A stretch of 64,000 bases of DNA from Diadema setosum (GCF_964275005.1 NC_092693.1:28201173-28265172); one strand, 5' to 3'. Positions 1 to 11,298 are shown, numbered from the stretch's first letter. Notes: generated by a model not told the origin, from the sequence alone. Made by a program: numbers and translations.

Positions 1-119
1 GAACGTTTGCATTGAAAATTGAATTTTTAATACAAAACCGAGTGCATGATGATTGTGATAATTATGCTGATAACTATTAAACACATAAAACATCTTTATT
101 TGCACATAGGCTCCTTATA

Positions 120-157
<38 letters not shown>

Positions 158-789
158 GGCCTATTATAGTCAAATAATTTTATGTAATAATATATGAGTG
201 TATTTTTACATATAGGCCTATTAACCTCATGCGACATCCTAGTCATTATCACAATTATATATAATCCCATATACATATACATAAAAAGGGCCTATATATA
301 CAATGCTGTAATGCGATCAGATTTCAAATGATTTGATTTCATGGCAGTATGCCTATAACGTGTTTTCGATTAACATAAAGCATACGCAACATATTTGGTT
401 GATCTGGTTGGCCTGCAACGACTTTTTGCTGTGGCATCAGTCTGGTCCAGCAAATCTAGGAGCACCTGCCTAAATCCCTTTCAACCTGCCAGGAGAAGAC
501 CATGTCCAGTGTACTTGCCATCTCAGTCTGCCAGCTCCTTATTTGTAGCTGTGCGAAGCGAAAAGACTTTCTCTTGAATGTTTGATGCACATCAGTTTGC
601 TCTGGAAAGAGAGAAGAGAAAAAAATCAAAAAAGGCCCAGGAAAATGCATGAAGCCATGGAGTTACTGAAAGATTTACAACGTTTCAGTCCTGCAAAATT
701 TAAGAGGATATTCTTAGTAAAATGCTGTGCAGTGCCATATTAGAGTCAGTATTTATATGCGTGGATCTTTATGAATGATGAATGTTTTT
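1..789. other. Non-coding AT-rich flank
   Basis: No coding exon is supported here. The stretch is AT-rich, with a perfect AT dinucleotide run at about 124-155 and several copies of the short motif taggcctat. The two short overlapping reading frames at 395-650 have no recognisable domain and no convincing splice context. Confidence 0.5.
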
Positions 790-2037
790 GGTTTTTTTTT
801 TTTGTTTGAAAAGATTTTATTTTCTGCATTTCATATTTTCTTTCAGAATAACAAAAATAACAAAGGCAGGTTCAATTACACAAATACAATTCTGAAAATT
901 ATTGACATATTACATAGTAAGTCATATTTTGTATGTAAAGACAAATGAAACGTTAAATAACATACAAAATGTTTATATGGCCAATAATGACTTAATGCAG
1001 TACAATATATAATATATACATATGATGCAGAGGGCCGCCGTTATAAGCCGTGCTTGAACAGACGGACAGCCAGAGTTAAATTACCATTTTTTATTGTAGT
1101 ACTTGAACACTAATACAGATGGGCCATGTTAAAGTGCGTGTAAATCCAGTTTTATACAATTACTTGGTAAACAGGAGTGGTGCCTGTGAGTGCGTGTGCA
1201 GGTGATGAAGCGCGAAAGTGTTGATGGTCAGCACTTCTAAGAAAATGATTGGATATGTTATAATATGGGCGAAGGGTCAAGCAGCAAAGTAAAAGAAAAG
1301 GAAAAAGGGGGTGGACCAAATATTGCCTTGTTGTTGAGTATAAGAGGTACATGTTTAATGATTACTGTACCGTATGATATTGTGCCAAGAAATATTTCTT
1401 TGTATTTGCCTTACAGGCATAGAGAGATGTGCACTGTTTTATGTGGAGAGGGAGTGAATTCCAAATATCAGGCCCGTTATGCCGAATTGATTTTTGAGCT
1501 AATAGGAGTTTAGGGTTATTCAAATGGAAATCATTACGATGGCGCGTGGGGTAAGCATGGACATCCCTGTTAAGGGAAAATGCGTTGTGGAAGAGTGGGA
1601 GTAGATTTTGCGTGTATTTGAACATAAATATTGCTGTTTGAAATTTGTGTATATCGTCAACTTTAAGAACTTTTAGTCTAAGGAATAATGGATTAGTATG
1701 TTCTAGATAATGTGAGTTGGTACATATTCTTATTGCCTTTTTCTGTAAAAGAAAAATAACATTTACTTTGGTTTTATTACAGTTTCCCCAGACAACATTA
1801 CAATAATTAATGTACGGTAAGATTAATGCATTGTATAACATAATGAGTACTTTTTCCGTTACAAAATATCTTAATCTCCGAAGTATTCCAATGGCTTTGG
1901 ATATTAATGTGGTTATATTGTCAATGTGGTTATTCCAATTTAAGTTGGAGTCAAGGGTTACCCCTAAGAACTTGGTTGATTTTTTTCCAATAATGGGCAT
2001 ACCATCAATAATAATGTTATTAGGCATGTGAATAAAA
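790..2037 (-). mobile_element. 5'-truncated CR1/Rex-type LINE, RT C-terminus plus 3' UTR
   Basis: Read on the minus strand, 2027-1362 encodes 221 residues typical of the C-terminal part of a non-LTR retrotransposon ORF2, after the catalytic FADD region: 'TKFLGVTLDSNLNWNNHI', then 'LPYINYCNVVWGN', 'LQKKAIRIC', 'YPTRHRNDFHL' and 'GPDIWNSLP'. The frame ends at 1362 and an untranslated tail follows, with AATAAA (minus strand) close to an A-run (a T-run on plus at about 792-803), marking the 3' end. The endonuclease and the catalytic RT core are missing, so this is a dead 5'-truncated copy. The break point lies next to a duplicated 20-base AT-rich motif at about 2032-2071. It belongs to the same broad LINE type as the larger copy at 29.3-44.6 kb. 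Confidence 0.85.
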
Positions 2038-2071
2038 TAAATTATTTTGAATAAAATAAATTATTTTGAAT

Positions 2072-2581
2072 GCATACACTAGCACACACACACACACATC
2101 ACGCAGATGTATATATATATGTTATGATTATTTATTTATTTATGCAATATATCACATATGCATGTGTATTGAGACAAATTTAATCTCATTCAATTATTTT
2201 ATCAATTTATCTTACTAACAGGAGAAAAATGGCCACACGCACATACAACTACTACAAGAAAAGCACAAACGAACTGAACAAAAAATAATGCAGTAATTTC
2301 CATTGATCATTTGTCATTTATTTTCTTTCCTCCCCCCTCCATTAACAGTCGACTTGTATCAATAATAGTCTATCAAAATACTAAAACAAAAACATACACA
2401 TATTCACACATATGCAAATGGTACCTCAAGTACACACACACACACACACACACACAAAACCGTAAAGCTGACCGAGAAAAAAAAAAACATTGTCGCAAGA
2501 AAAGAATTATGGCTGTAGTACATAATGATATTATGACAAGTTAGAACGGAGCGAACTCGTGATAAAACTTCATAATTCTAT
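2072..2581. other. Non-coding; short CA microsatellite
   Basis: No exon is supported. A (CA)n run lies at about 2432-2456 and a smaller one near 2086. The short open frame crossing it is a by-product of the repeat. Confidence 0.5.
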
Positions 2582-2671
2582 ATTTTCAAACCGCCTCGGG
2601 CCTTCGTCAGTATAGTGTATACTTGTACTAGTATACACTACACTGACGAAGGCCCGAGGCGGTTTGAAAAT
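2582..2671. repeat. Near-perfect 90-bp palindrome (foldback/MITE-like)
   Basis: A 30-base left arm (2582-2611, containing ccgcctcgggccttcgtcag) is repeated as its exact reverse complement at 2642-2671. The 30-base centre is itself nearly palindromic around tagtatacac. The arms are much more GC-rich than their surroundings. As RNA it would form one long hairpin. A short foldback MITE is the most likely nature. No target duplication is obvious. Confidence 0.8.
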
Positions 2672-3181
2672 TTTATGAATAAAAACCTTCATGTTGAATC
2701 TACAGATGGCGTATTTGAGCCTCATTCTTCTTATAATTATAACATTCGAAGTCCAGCACGTGGAAAATTCCAAGATGAACATTAATATATACTGGTATAC
2801 GTACAATATATCTCATAAGATTTATCAGAATATTCCTTCAAGGCACTTTTCCTTCTTATGTTCTCTTCCTCCCTGCTTCTCCAATTACTTTTACCAAATA
2901 AATCATATTGTGTTTCAAAGCTTCATGACCGCATACCTTCATGGAATGGTCGTGAATTTATATGGTGCGAGGGGGTCATAATTTGCAGATTTTAGCTGAG
3001 TGGAGCAAACTTACGCTGGTATCATCCGGTCCACGTGTTTTGTGATTCAAAGGACCCCTACAACCTGAATGCATGATGGTTAGTTTTTATTTCAAATATT
3101 GTAAACATCAATGTTTGGCCAAATGAATATATGAATATGTGCCATATATGTTACAGTAATTTTTCTATTATTTTTGTTAAG

Positions 3182-3255
3182 ATTGCATGGATATACCCCT
3201 AAAGAACCTTCTAAACCAAGATGCTGTCGATGATTTCATCTGTCAATCACATCAG
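3182..3255 (+). CDS. Orphan exon candidate, unknown protein
   Basis: A 74-nt open stretch is bounded by a pyrimidine-rich tract ending ttgttaag on the left and a good donor, cag|gtaaag, on the right. It would be a phase-1/phase-0 exon giving 24 residues: CMDIPLKNLLNQDAVDDF, then ICQSHQ. The exon signals are good, but the protein is not recognised and no matching neighbour exon was found, so it may be a chance match. An ATG lies at 3187, so it could also be read as a first coding exon. Confidence 0.3.
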
Positions 3256-3428
3256 GTAAAGTACTAATAATGATTAACAAAAGACATTGGAATGCACGTC
3301 CCTTTATACTCTGAACATAATTTGCATGTTTCATTTGTCGATTATAGTTCTAGTAACATACTGGTAACATTTTATGAAATGATATGGTGCGCATTAAGAT
3401 ATTCACTTGGCCGAGAAGTGATGTAAAG

Positions 3429-3480
3429 TAAAAAAACAAAACAAAAAACAAAACAAAACAAAAAACAAAAAACAAAAAGC
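3429..3480. repeat. (AAAAC)n simple repeat
   Basis: Degenerate run of AAAAC/AAAC units. A similar (AAAC)n run lies at about 4858-4899. Confidence 0.8.
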
Positions 3481-3836
3481 AAATGTAATGTACATAGCGT
3501 AGGTCCTCTGACCTCTAAGCATACTGATTCAACTACATTAGACTCGGGGTTACATCCCTTCCCCTTTCCCTATTTCGGTTACAGTTCGTTATTATGATGT
3601 TTCATGAATCTTTTAACAATTTTTAACATGGAATTACGGAATACATTGTAGTGAACCTCTGTTTTTATTTGCGCAGCTCGGTCCATTAGGATTACAATAA
3701 CAATCTATTCAAAAATAAAGTACCAATGCAGTTTTCTTTAAAATCAAGCGAAGTACATGTATGACGCATCTCACTTTGTGCAAGATACATATTTTTTTTT
3801 TTTTGGGGGGGGGGGGTAGACATAAGAATGCTCTCG

Positions 3837-4005
3837 TTACATAGTCTCAACCATTAATCCTGAAGCAAGACCGCCCTCAATATTGTCGCCAATAAATGTA
3901 TGCACGTGACCACATTTCTCCATCCACTGATGATGCTCAGGGACGGCGTAACCGTAGCTCTCGATCCCCGGCAGTTCCGGCGGCGGGTCGTATTTAGCCC
4001 TCAAG
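3837..4005 (-). CDS. Orphan terminal-exon candidate, unknown protein
   Basis: On the minus strand a GC-rich frame reads RAKYDPPPELPGIESYGY, then AVPEHHQWMEKCGHVHTF, then IGDNIEGGLASGLMVETM, and stops at TAA (3839-3837). Base composition jumps to coding-like values only over this frame (for example the GCC, GTC and CTG codons), while both flanks are AT-rich. An acceptor (ctag) lies just before the frame at 4007-4006, with only a weak pyrimidine tract. It looks like the last exon of a real gene or of a captured fragment. The family is not recognised and no partner exon was found. A donor-like gttgag near the end would be the alternative to the TAA end. Confidence 0.4.
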
Positions 4006-4030
4006 CTAGTTTGTCATGCTGGCGGGGGAT

Positions 4031-6340
4031 GCCCAGTAAAGTGGTGTTTCGCCTTGGCGGCACGTGTCTTTGAGATTCAAATTACTCTTGCACCTGTAAT
4101 TCGTATATTTTATACGAAGGGTGTGAAGGAAAAGAAATAAGAGATAGAGAGGGAGGGTGGGGTTAAGGAAAGAGATTATGATGGCAGAATAACCTCATAA
4201 AAGATAAAGAGAGATCCGGCAAAAAATAACCCATTAATAATGCGCACTGCTGAAATCATATAATATCTGAGTTATGAGTGTGTCTAAATAGGGTAGGGCT
4301 TGTGCACTCCCACTAGTACAGAATAATGTTTCCTATTTTGCATGCCACACCCTCGATCGGATTCTGAGACATTATCTCATTCTTTTTCATGACCTATCAC
4401 ATACAGGCTATGGAATGAATCATCGTAAGCATTCGATCCAGAACGAGTGCTAACCGAAATAAATTCTCAATCCATTCTCTACATTTTCCAAATTCTAAAC
4501 CAAATTCTATATCTCTGACGAGCATTTGTAAATACAAGTACAAACTTCGCTAATGTGGCGTCAGAGACAAATCAAACCATTTAAATATGTTACAGTGCTA
4601 ATTTCACACCATGTTCAAGGTGACTTTGACAGAGAGCAAAATAAGAAGAACCGATCAAGGAGAAAAAAAAAACAAATTTAATAGTACAGTGAAAAAGTTA
4701 TGTCATCTAAAAAATTAACACAATACCAATATTAACGAAGCAGTGACGTGAGACCAGAAGATCTAGCACCATCGAGCACTCAGAACCAACTGCAGGTCTC
4801 CTTTAAAAGAAAAAGTAAAGTAAAAGTAAACTTACATAAATATAATTATGAATTAAACAGACAAACAAACAAACGAACAAACGAACAAACAAACAAACAT
4901 GCAAAAACAAACACGGTTGGGCTGCTTCGAGAGCTTATAGTCTAGATTCTAGACTTTCTTATCGGATGAACAGAATATTCTCGGGATAGTGCCGTCACAT
5001 TGCTTGAAGAATGGCGTGCCTACAATTTAACTGGAAAGAACAGGATAAACTGTTAGATTGGAATGTAATCTATAGCCCCATCGAGTATATAAGACGACGC
5101 GTCAGAAATATAAAGTTCCTGAAAGTAAATTCGAGGGTCGTTGGTTGAAGGAGACTGTCGGCTACCCTTTTGCAACTCAACACCAGCCGCATAAAACAAA
5201 CTACAGAGTTTTTTTGGAATAATACCGCGTGCGGCAGATTTTCGATATGTATTTAAACCAGCTCTACAGCTTAACTTAAACATACTGGCATAAGCACTAC
5301 GACCTAACAAGTTGAGTACACTCGATCTTGCATTACCTGGTAAACACTTTATTTTTGTAACTAAAAACATTAAAGAAATACCACGCGGCGGCGCAACGCC
5401 GCAAAGATGTATCTCATAATGGCAAAACAAAAACAAAAAAGAAAAGGAAGAAAATCACTTAGGGCAGTTCTATTTCTTCAGGTCATAGAGCCGAATGGTA
5501 TTATAAATAATACAAATCTCTCTTTGGCATCTCTGCATATTTTATTGTTGTGACGCACAATAACTCCATAATTCCCCGCCTGTGTTATCTTGGGCACGCT
5601 GTAGTCCTCGTGTGCGGCAAGTCTAAAAAACGATCGTCCGGTTTATGACGCTGTAATAAACCTTAATTTCAATCTCGCCCGGTCAATTCTACGCGTATAC
5701 GGGCTGGAATGTGATAGCACACCGTTATTGGCGAGCATGCCGAGGTGTTGCATGAGGGCTTGAAGCGCTCCAGATTTGCCAAATATTATTTTTTCTGGCG
5801 TTGAAATTTTGATCGCAACCCTCCCCAAGAGTGCGATATGGTAAAAGGAAACCGCGGGAAATGATCGCGCCTTTTCTGATGGGCACCGCAACCCGATATG
5901 GCTGTGACGTGGCGGAGAAGCCGGTGAAATATTACACCCTGAAGAACGGATGAAAGGGATTCGATGATAATGTTAATTTAGAGCGGGAAAACCGAGTAAA
6001 AAATTGTGTATTTTACTCGAGCATATTTTGAGGCAAAGACGGGTCGCTGAAATAATGACCGACTGGAGGTGTTTCACGGTCTTGCAGTAGTATCAATAAT
6101 TTAACCTACTTATGATTGCAGCTCTTTTTTTTCTTCTGAGCTTTTTAAAATTAAAAATAATCACTAAGAGTATCCCTCCCGAAACCCCCCCCCCCCACAA
6201 TGATTCTCTCTGATCAATCCTATAAGCTTTCGTTAAGATTCCTCGTATGAAAATGCTTCACTAAACTTTTCATTATCAATTTATACTTCAGATTCATTTG
6301 ATTTTCACCCGATTTGATTTGATTGTTACCTATAATATGT
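4031..6340. other. Non-coding stretch with GC-richer patch at 5540-5960
   Basis: No gene could be assigned. Two minus-strand frames (5436-5053, 127 codons; 5891-5643, 82 codons) are open and moderately GC-rich. Neither shows a recognisable domain, a repeated family motif or clear splice sites. The patch 5540-5960 is poor in simple repeats and could be conserved non-coding sequence. Confidence 0.35.
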
Positions 6341-6347
6341 TAATATG

Positions 6348-6425
6348 ATCAGAGCCGAAAGTGGAAATTCCCTTTATCGTGTGTCCATCTTTGCTCAACT
6401 TCAGGACAGTGTGACGCATGCACGC
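6348..6425 (+). repeat. Interspersed ~78-bp block, copy 1
   Basis: This block (start gatcagagccgaaagtgg; internal tttatcgtgtgtc, ttgctcaacttc) recurs inverted at about 7802-7880. A more diverged direct copy lies at about 7985-8095 (fusion of ...gaaattccct..., ...gtcaatttcgagacagtga). The inverted pair brackets 6.35-7.88 kb and may be the ends of one composite element. Confidence 0.65.
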
Positions 6426-7174
6426 TTTAGAACATGAACACTCGTCATGTAACCAAGCACAACTGTTCTGATACTTCGAGTTACTCAGTACTGTCGCCTT
6501 GCCCAAGATAATGTTCCAAAATCCTCACATTGTCACAGGTGTACCGCTGTCTGTATAGAGACAGGGCTCGGAACATGGACTTCAAAGGACCCTCTAACAT
6601 GTCTAATGACGATCCCTTCCTCAACATACGACACGCACCCTTATGTGCATTGTCCTAAACGGATCAATCCGTGTGGAAAGATTTTATTTTATTTGGTTTA
6701 AATTTATTTCCACTTTGTGTTCACAAAAGTATGAAACAAACATAAATGAGTTACAATGATTATTACAATTATTACTATACATATATTACTATATCGAAAT
6801 AGTAATACTATAATAACATCACTTGCCCCAAATGGACAGTATATAGTCGTATATAGCAACCAAAGTGAGTGCACGAGCCTTAATCAAAAGCATAGCTCGT
6901 ACTACTTAGGCCCCGAAGAAGAAGAAGAAGAAAAATAATCAAATCACATCATAATGAGACACAAATAACAATAAAGTATATACCGGCATGGCAACATGTT
7001 TGACATGTCTGACGCCAGCCGATTTATAAAATGATACGTGGAGGTATGATAGCTTCAGCTTGGTAACGTTCATGAGTAAATAGCTTGTTTGCATCTCTCT
7101 TTCCGGAAGCAAAGCAGATGAAGGTGTTATATACATTTCTAAGACCTAAAGCCAAGCACAATGTAGTTTAGGCA

Positions 7175-7560
7175 CTAGTAGGATGGACATGGTGAACCAA
7201 ATGAAACGGGCATGTAACTAGTTTCCATGGGGTCATCCCACTAGACCGACACCTACGAGTCATACAGCCCATGAGTTCGACATTGAAAACAGGTAAATGA
7301 GTCATACAGCTCACGAGTCCTACAGCCCACGTACAGTATACTCTTAGGAGGTTCTGCACGGTATAGGAAGAAGAAGAAGAGACCGACAGGCCACGAGTTC
7401 GACAGATACAACACGGGGCTTAATGTGTCGATCTCGTGGGCCTTGTTAGCTTAGTGTCGAACTCATGGGCTGTAGGACTCGTGAGCTGTATGACTCATGG
7501 GCTGTATGACTTGTGGGCTGTATGACTCGTGGGTGTCGGTCTCGTGACGTGCACCCGTTT
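7175..7560. repeat. Foldback family copy 1 (cgagtcatacagccca motif)
   Basis: The left half carries short units such as cgagtcatacagcccatga and ttcgacatt. The right half carries the same units reverse-complemented and repeated (ctcatgggctgtagg, gactcgtgagctgtatga, ctcatgggctgtatga), so the whole folds on itself. Outer ends are near gggtcatcccactag and ggtctcgtgacgtgcaccc. Related copies sit at 53464-53700, 54340-54850 and 56545-56860. Confidence 0.75.
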
Positions 7561-7590
7561 CCATGACTACAACCACTCTCCTATTCCAGC

Positions 7591-7769
7591 TTCTCATACT
7601 TCAAAAGCCTATCTAAGAGGGGGAAAGAATCCTGCGCGCGGCCATGATTTCGTATACAGTATCATGTTCTTGTCTCGCAATATTTGTACATGCATTGATA
7701 TTACGAAAAACATGTACAAAACAATTCACATGAAATCCCTCTTAGGCTTTTGAAGTATGAGAAGCTTTT
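7591..7769. repeat. Inverted repeat, ~28-bp arms with ~115-bp loop
   Basis: cttctcatacttcaaaagcc near 7590 returns as ggcttttgaagtatgagaag at about 7745-7765, with flanking ctaagaggg/ccctcttag also matching. The arms differ only by a small gap. A poly-T tract follows the right arm. Confidence 0.75.
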
Positions 7770-7801
7770 TTTTTTTCCTGTTTTTTTTTTCTTTTTTTTA
7801 A

Positions 7802-7880
7802 TGCGGGCGTCACATTGTCCCGAAGTTGAGCAAAGAATGACACACGATAAAGGAAATATGCAGATTCGGCTCTGATCATA
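7802..7880 (-). repeat. Interspersed ~78-bp block, copy 2 (inverted)
   Basis: Reverse-complement partner of 6348-6425, diverged at scattered positions; shared cores include ttgctcaactt and tatcgtgtgtc when read on the minus strand. Confidence 0.65.
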
Positions 7881-8095
7881 CCAACATCTGGTTATTTCCG
7901 AGGGCATCTAAAAGCCGTCGTATGACTGCTGCAGGCGGAGTTTATCAGGCTGCTTAGAAAAGATCGTACTTGCTTTGGCTATTGATCGGCTTTGAACCAA
8001 GTTCGGGACTAACTTCGCGGAAAATTGAAATTCCCTACTCGTATGGCCATCCTGGGTCAATTTCGAGACAGTGAGACGCCAGTCTTATCTCCCCT

Positions 8096-8562
8096 CCCAC
8101 ACGGGGGAGCTCTTGCAATCTAAGAACTTAAATACGTCGATCTTGTACATACTTTGGGTTGAATATTTGGAAGCTTTTCAATTCAAAAAGTGAGAGAAAT
8201 AAATATTAGGAAAATGTGAATGGCCAAATTGCGGTATCCGTCAAGACCTTTTGTAGTGTATCTATGTCATGTGCATTCTTGCACTAGGCTAATTAGAAAT
8301 GTAATCAGCAAACACAAGAAGAAAAAAAAATCGATATTCTTCACTTTTTGCGTGATTTTCTCATCAACCACTGTTTACTGATCAAATTATCAAATTCAAA
8401 GTGTAATATCGTCATCGGTTTGACGATACAGCATTTCTCAGGATTTCTCGGAATTTAATGAAAATATGAACGAGGGCTACATAATCATCATAATTAACAC
8501 GCACATACGTTTATCTCCCTCCCCCTCTCTCTCTACATTATATTACATATTTGTATATTTAT

Positions 8563-8609
<47 letters not shown>

Positions 8610-9130
8610 GGAGAATTAAAAAATATGTGAAATGTTTTTTTTAAAAAAAAAGAAGAAGTAAGTGTGCTATATCAAACAGTATAATCCCCATTTGCATTGT
8701 CTGTCATTTGTTTTCTTTCATAGAAGTCATGTGCTTGAAAACAAAATGCATTGTGAGATTATTAAATTCCAGGCTTCATACATTAATATAAAACGGCAGT
8801 AGTTCCTGCAGATTAAATTAAACAACGGTTGACCAAACAATCATCCAATGTTTAGGAAAATGAGAGTTTTTGAAAGTGCTCACAATGATTTTCATCATTG
8901 CTTATCGCAGTGGCCTTTTTTTTTTTTCTTCGAAGCAATACATTAGCAATAGCAGAATTATTCCAACATTTCACTTTTGATCTGTCTCCACACTCGGCTG
9001 TTTTACACATTCCAAGAACATAAAATCATAAAGCAAGTGAGGTGTCATTTTAAAGATAAGTAATCAAGCTTTCTTATGATGTCATATCTAATGAAGAAAA
9101 TGTCGTTATAAAAGAGAAGTGATATATAAA
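8096..9130. other. Non-coding; TA microsatellite
   Basis: No exon is supported. A perfect AT dinucleotide run lies at about 8567-8604. The rest is AT-rich unique-looking sequence. Confidence 0.5.
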
Positions 9131-9133
9131 ACT

Positions 9134-9482
9134 ATAAAGGGACTGCACACTACTGGTTGAGGTGAGGATTCAGGTTTGTAACTTTTTTTGGTGAGATAAT
9201 GAGAAACCTCTTATGAAATATGAAAGAGCATATAATTTCAAGAAGGATTCAACATTATTTGATGAAAACGGCCTTGAAATGGCTGAGATATCCAAAAAAG
9301 CGATCCTAATAAAATTGACAGGCCACGACTTTTATCAGGATCTCTTTGTTTTACCTTTTAAACTTTTGATTCCCCTTAGAATTGTATGCTCTTTAATATT
9401 TCATAGAGTGGTTTCTGAATATCTCGCTAAACGTTACAAGCTGAATCCTCACCTCAACCAGTACTGCACAGTCCCTTTAATT
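9134..9482. mobile_element. Palindromic MITE / foldback element, ~347 bp
   Basis: The ends are long inverted repeats: aaagggactgcacactactg at about 9136 and cagtactgcacagtcccttt at the right end. About 45 bases match with few differences, including the shared core ggttgaggtgaggattcag. The inner parts also pair (gaaacctcttatgaaatatg with its partner near 9410; gcgatcctaataaaattgac with its own local partner), so most of the element is one imperfect palindrome. The 119-codon frame running through it (9213-9572) is an artefact ending in the TA repeat. Confidence 0.8.
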
Positions 9483-9506
9483 GCAGAACTTATTTTGAGA
9501 GGTATA

Positions 9507-9509
<3 letters not shown>

Positions 9510-9563
<54 letters not shown>
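9510..9563. repeat. (TA)n microsatellite
   Basis: Uninterrupted AT dinucleotides over about 54 bases, 30 bases from the right end of the palindromic MITE. Confidence 0.95.
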
Positions 9564-9566
<3 letters not shown>

Positions 9567-9569
9567 TAT

Positions 9570-10940
9570 TAAAGTTACTCTACGGCTCTTTAAGTTACAG
9601 ATGCCTGTCTTGTATTTCTGAGCAGAGTTTGCGTCTATGTATGTATGTATGTATGTGTGAACTCTTTTCCCCCTCGTTCCTGTCGGTTTGTCGATTTTTC
9701 TGTGACTGTCCTTGCTGAATTCTAGTTTTCCTGCCAGTCCGTTTCTGTCCATCGTTCACCATCTATGCTAATTTGCATCATCTCCAGCTCCAGCCTATGA
9801 TATCATAGAGCGTGGTCGGTAGCTTTGATGTTGCCGCCTGCACAAAAAAAAAAAACAAAAAAACTCTCACAAGCTTCGGTAGAAAAAAAAAGCATTATAT
9901 CCAATGAGCGCTAGGTTCTCGCAAAATGACCACGCTCAGATGTATTATTGACGAAGATCAAACGCGTTTGGTTTGAGTCGTATAGATAGCTGAGTAGGGA
10001 TGTGGCAACTATGCGGGCAATTGTTGGCAGTCGCTTCCTTCTTTGTCATTGACACTCAGCCGCTCTTACAACCCTATAACCAATATGTCCCACTCTGATT
10101 ACAACCAGCACTTTCCTCCTATCTCCTCTGAATTTACACCAACTCATCATTTTAAGCACTGCGCTGTATTGGAGCGACTCGATTAGAAAAGGTGTTCTTG
10201 TAATGTCTGCGCCGATTATGAAGCCACTGTAGAGACTGCCCCTTAGTTTTCGGGGGTTTTTTTCCGAAGTTGTTATATATCTTTTATCCTTTATTCATTA
10301 ATTTCTGTCTCAGTGTAAGCCAGTAAATCCTTTGGAAAGTATATTACCCTGCCGCGTGAGAGAGAGAGAGAAAAAAAAAAAGCAGTTTGAAAGAGTGTAT
10401 CGTCAAGAGGAGATTTCAAAGAAATCAAAGGACCTATACTGGCACCTCTTAGAATACAGATGCCAGTCACGTATAGCGCAGCAAATCTAGAGCGAGTTAA
10501 ATTGTTAATAGGGTTTGGCCACTCGCTTTACTCGCTGCAGCCGCCACGGAACTAATCGGAGTAATTGTTTAGATTTCGTGCAAACCGTGTTCCAGATCGC
10601 AGCGGCTTGCTTTCATCTCGCTGGCCGGAGCTGGCGAAGGGCAATGATATTAAAAGAAGTGTGCCTAGGCTCTTGGAAGGCTGCAAATGGGCACTTGCTG
10701 ATTGGGGATGGACAATGGGGGTGGAATGATGGGAGAGGGGATGCTTCTTGTTCATTCACACGTCATTGCACACTCAATATTGAATTGTAACGTTTGCAGC
10801 AAGACATTTATGCAACTTCATCATGAATAATTGAAGACAGGACGAACAATACATTAATCCTTTTCCAGAAAGCTCTTTTAGTTATCTGCAGCTATAGGAA
10901 CGGTTTATGTTAGAATAATTTCATACAATATGAGTGACAA
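9570..10940. other. Non-coding; GC-richer island at 10500-10790
   Basis: No gene recognised. The island around 10515-10790 is free of simple repeats, contains homeodomain-type TAAT cores (for example actaatcggagtaattg) and has no recognisable protein in any frame; it could be a regulatory module. Confidence 0.35.
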
Positions 10941-10946
10941 TAGAAA

Positions 10947-10949
<3 letters not shown>

Positions 10950-10999
<50 letters not shown>
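10950..10999. repeat. (TA)n microsatellite
   Basis: Perfect TA dinucleotide run, the first of a cluster (also 11104-11122 and 11241-11294) surrounding the tRNA-like sequence. Confidence 0.95.
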
Positions 11000-11000
<1 letters not shown>

Positions 11001-11122
11001 CATATATAGGCCTACATACATGAGATATGAGAAGGGAAGGAGAAAACGGTGTGTAGCATTGTTTCGGAAAAGTGCAAGAGTTGAAATGTACACTATATAC
11101 ACTATATATATATATATATATA

Positions 11123-11195
11123 AGCTTTAACTCAGTCGGTAGAGCACCGGTCTAGTAATCCGGAGGTCTCGGGTTCGAATCCCGACAGAAACCCA
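11123..11195 (+). pseudogene. tRNA-Thr(AGU)-like sequence, degenerate or SINE head
   Basis: A and B box promoters are clear: taactcagtcggtagagca and gggttcgaatcccga. A five-pair anticodon stem (ccggt/tccgg, one end wobble) encloses ctagtaa, giving anticodon AGU if the loop is standard. The T stem and loop are perfect. The acceptor stem does not pair (5' agctttaa against 3' agaaacc) and the D stem has a mismatch, so a working tRNA is unlikely. It is flanked directly by TA repeats on both sides. A tRNA-derived SINE fragment is the main alternative. Confidence 0.6.
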
Positions 11196-11226
11196 TTATT
11201 TTTCTTTGCTCAAAGTTTGCACTTGA

Positions 11227-11233
11227 TATATAT

Positions 11234-11294
<61 letters not shown>
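11227..11294. repeat. (TA)n microsatellite
   Basis: Interrupted, then perfect TA dinucleotides following the tRNA-like sequence. Confidence 0.95.

Positions 11295-11298
<4 letters not shown>

Noticed and set aside
5053..5436. 127-codon minus-strand open frame
   Set aside because: No recognisable domain, no splice context and no related copy in the window; kept only as part of a non-coding region note.
9213..9572. 119-codon frame ending in Ile-Tyr repeats
   Set aside because: It runs through a palindromic MITE and into a TA microsatellite.
11123..11195. Functional tRNA-Thr gene
   Set aside because: The acceptor stem does not pair, and the D stem carries a mismatch.
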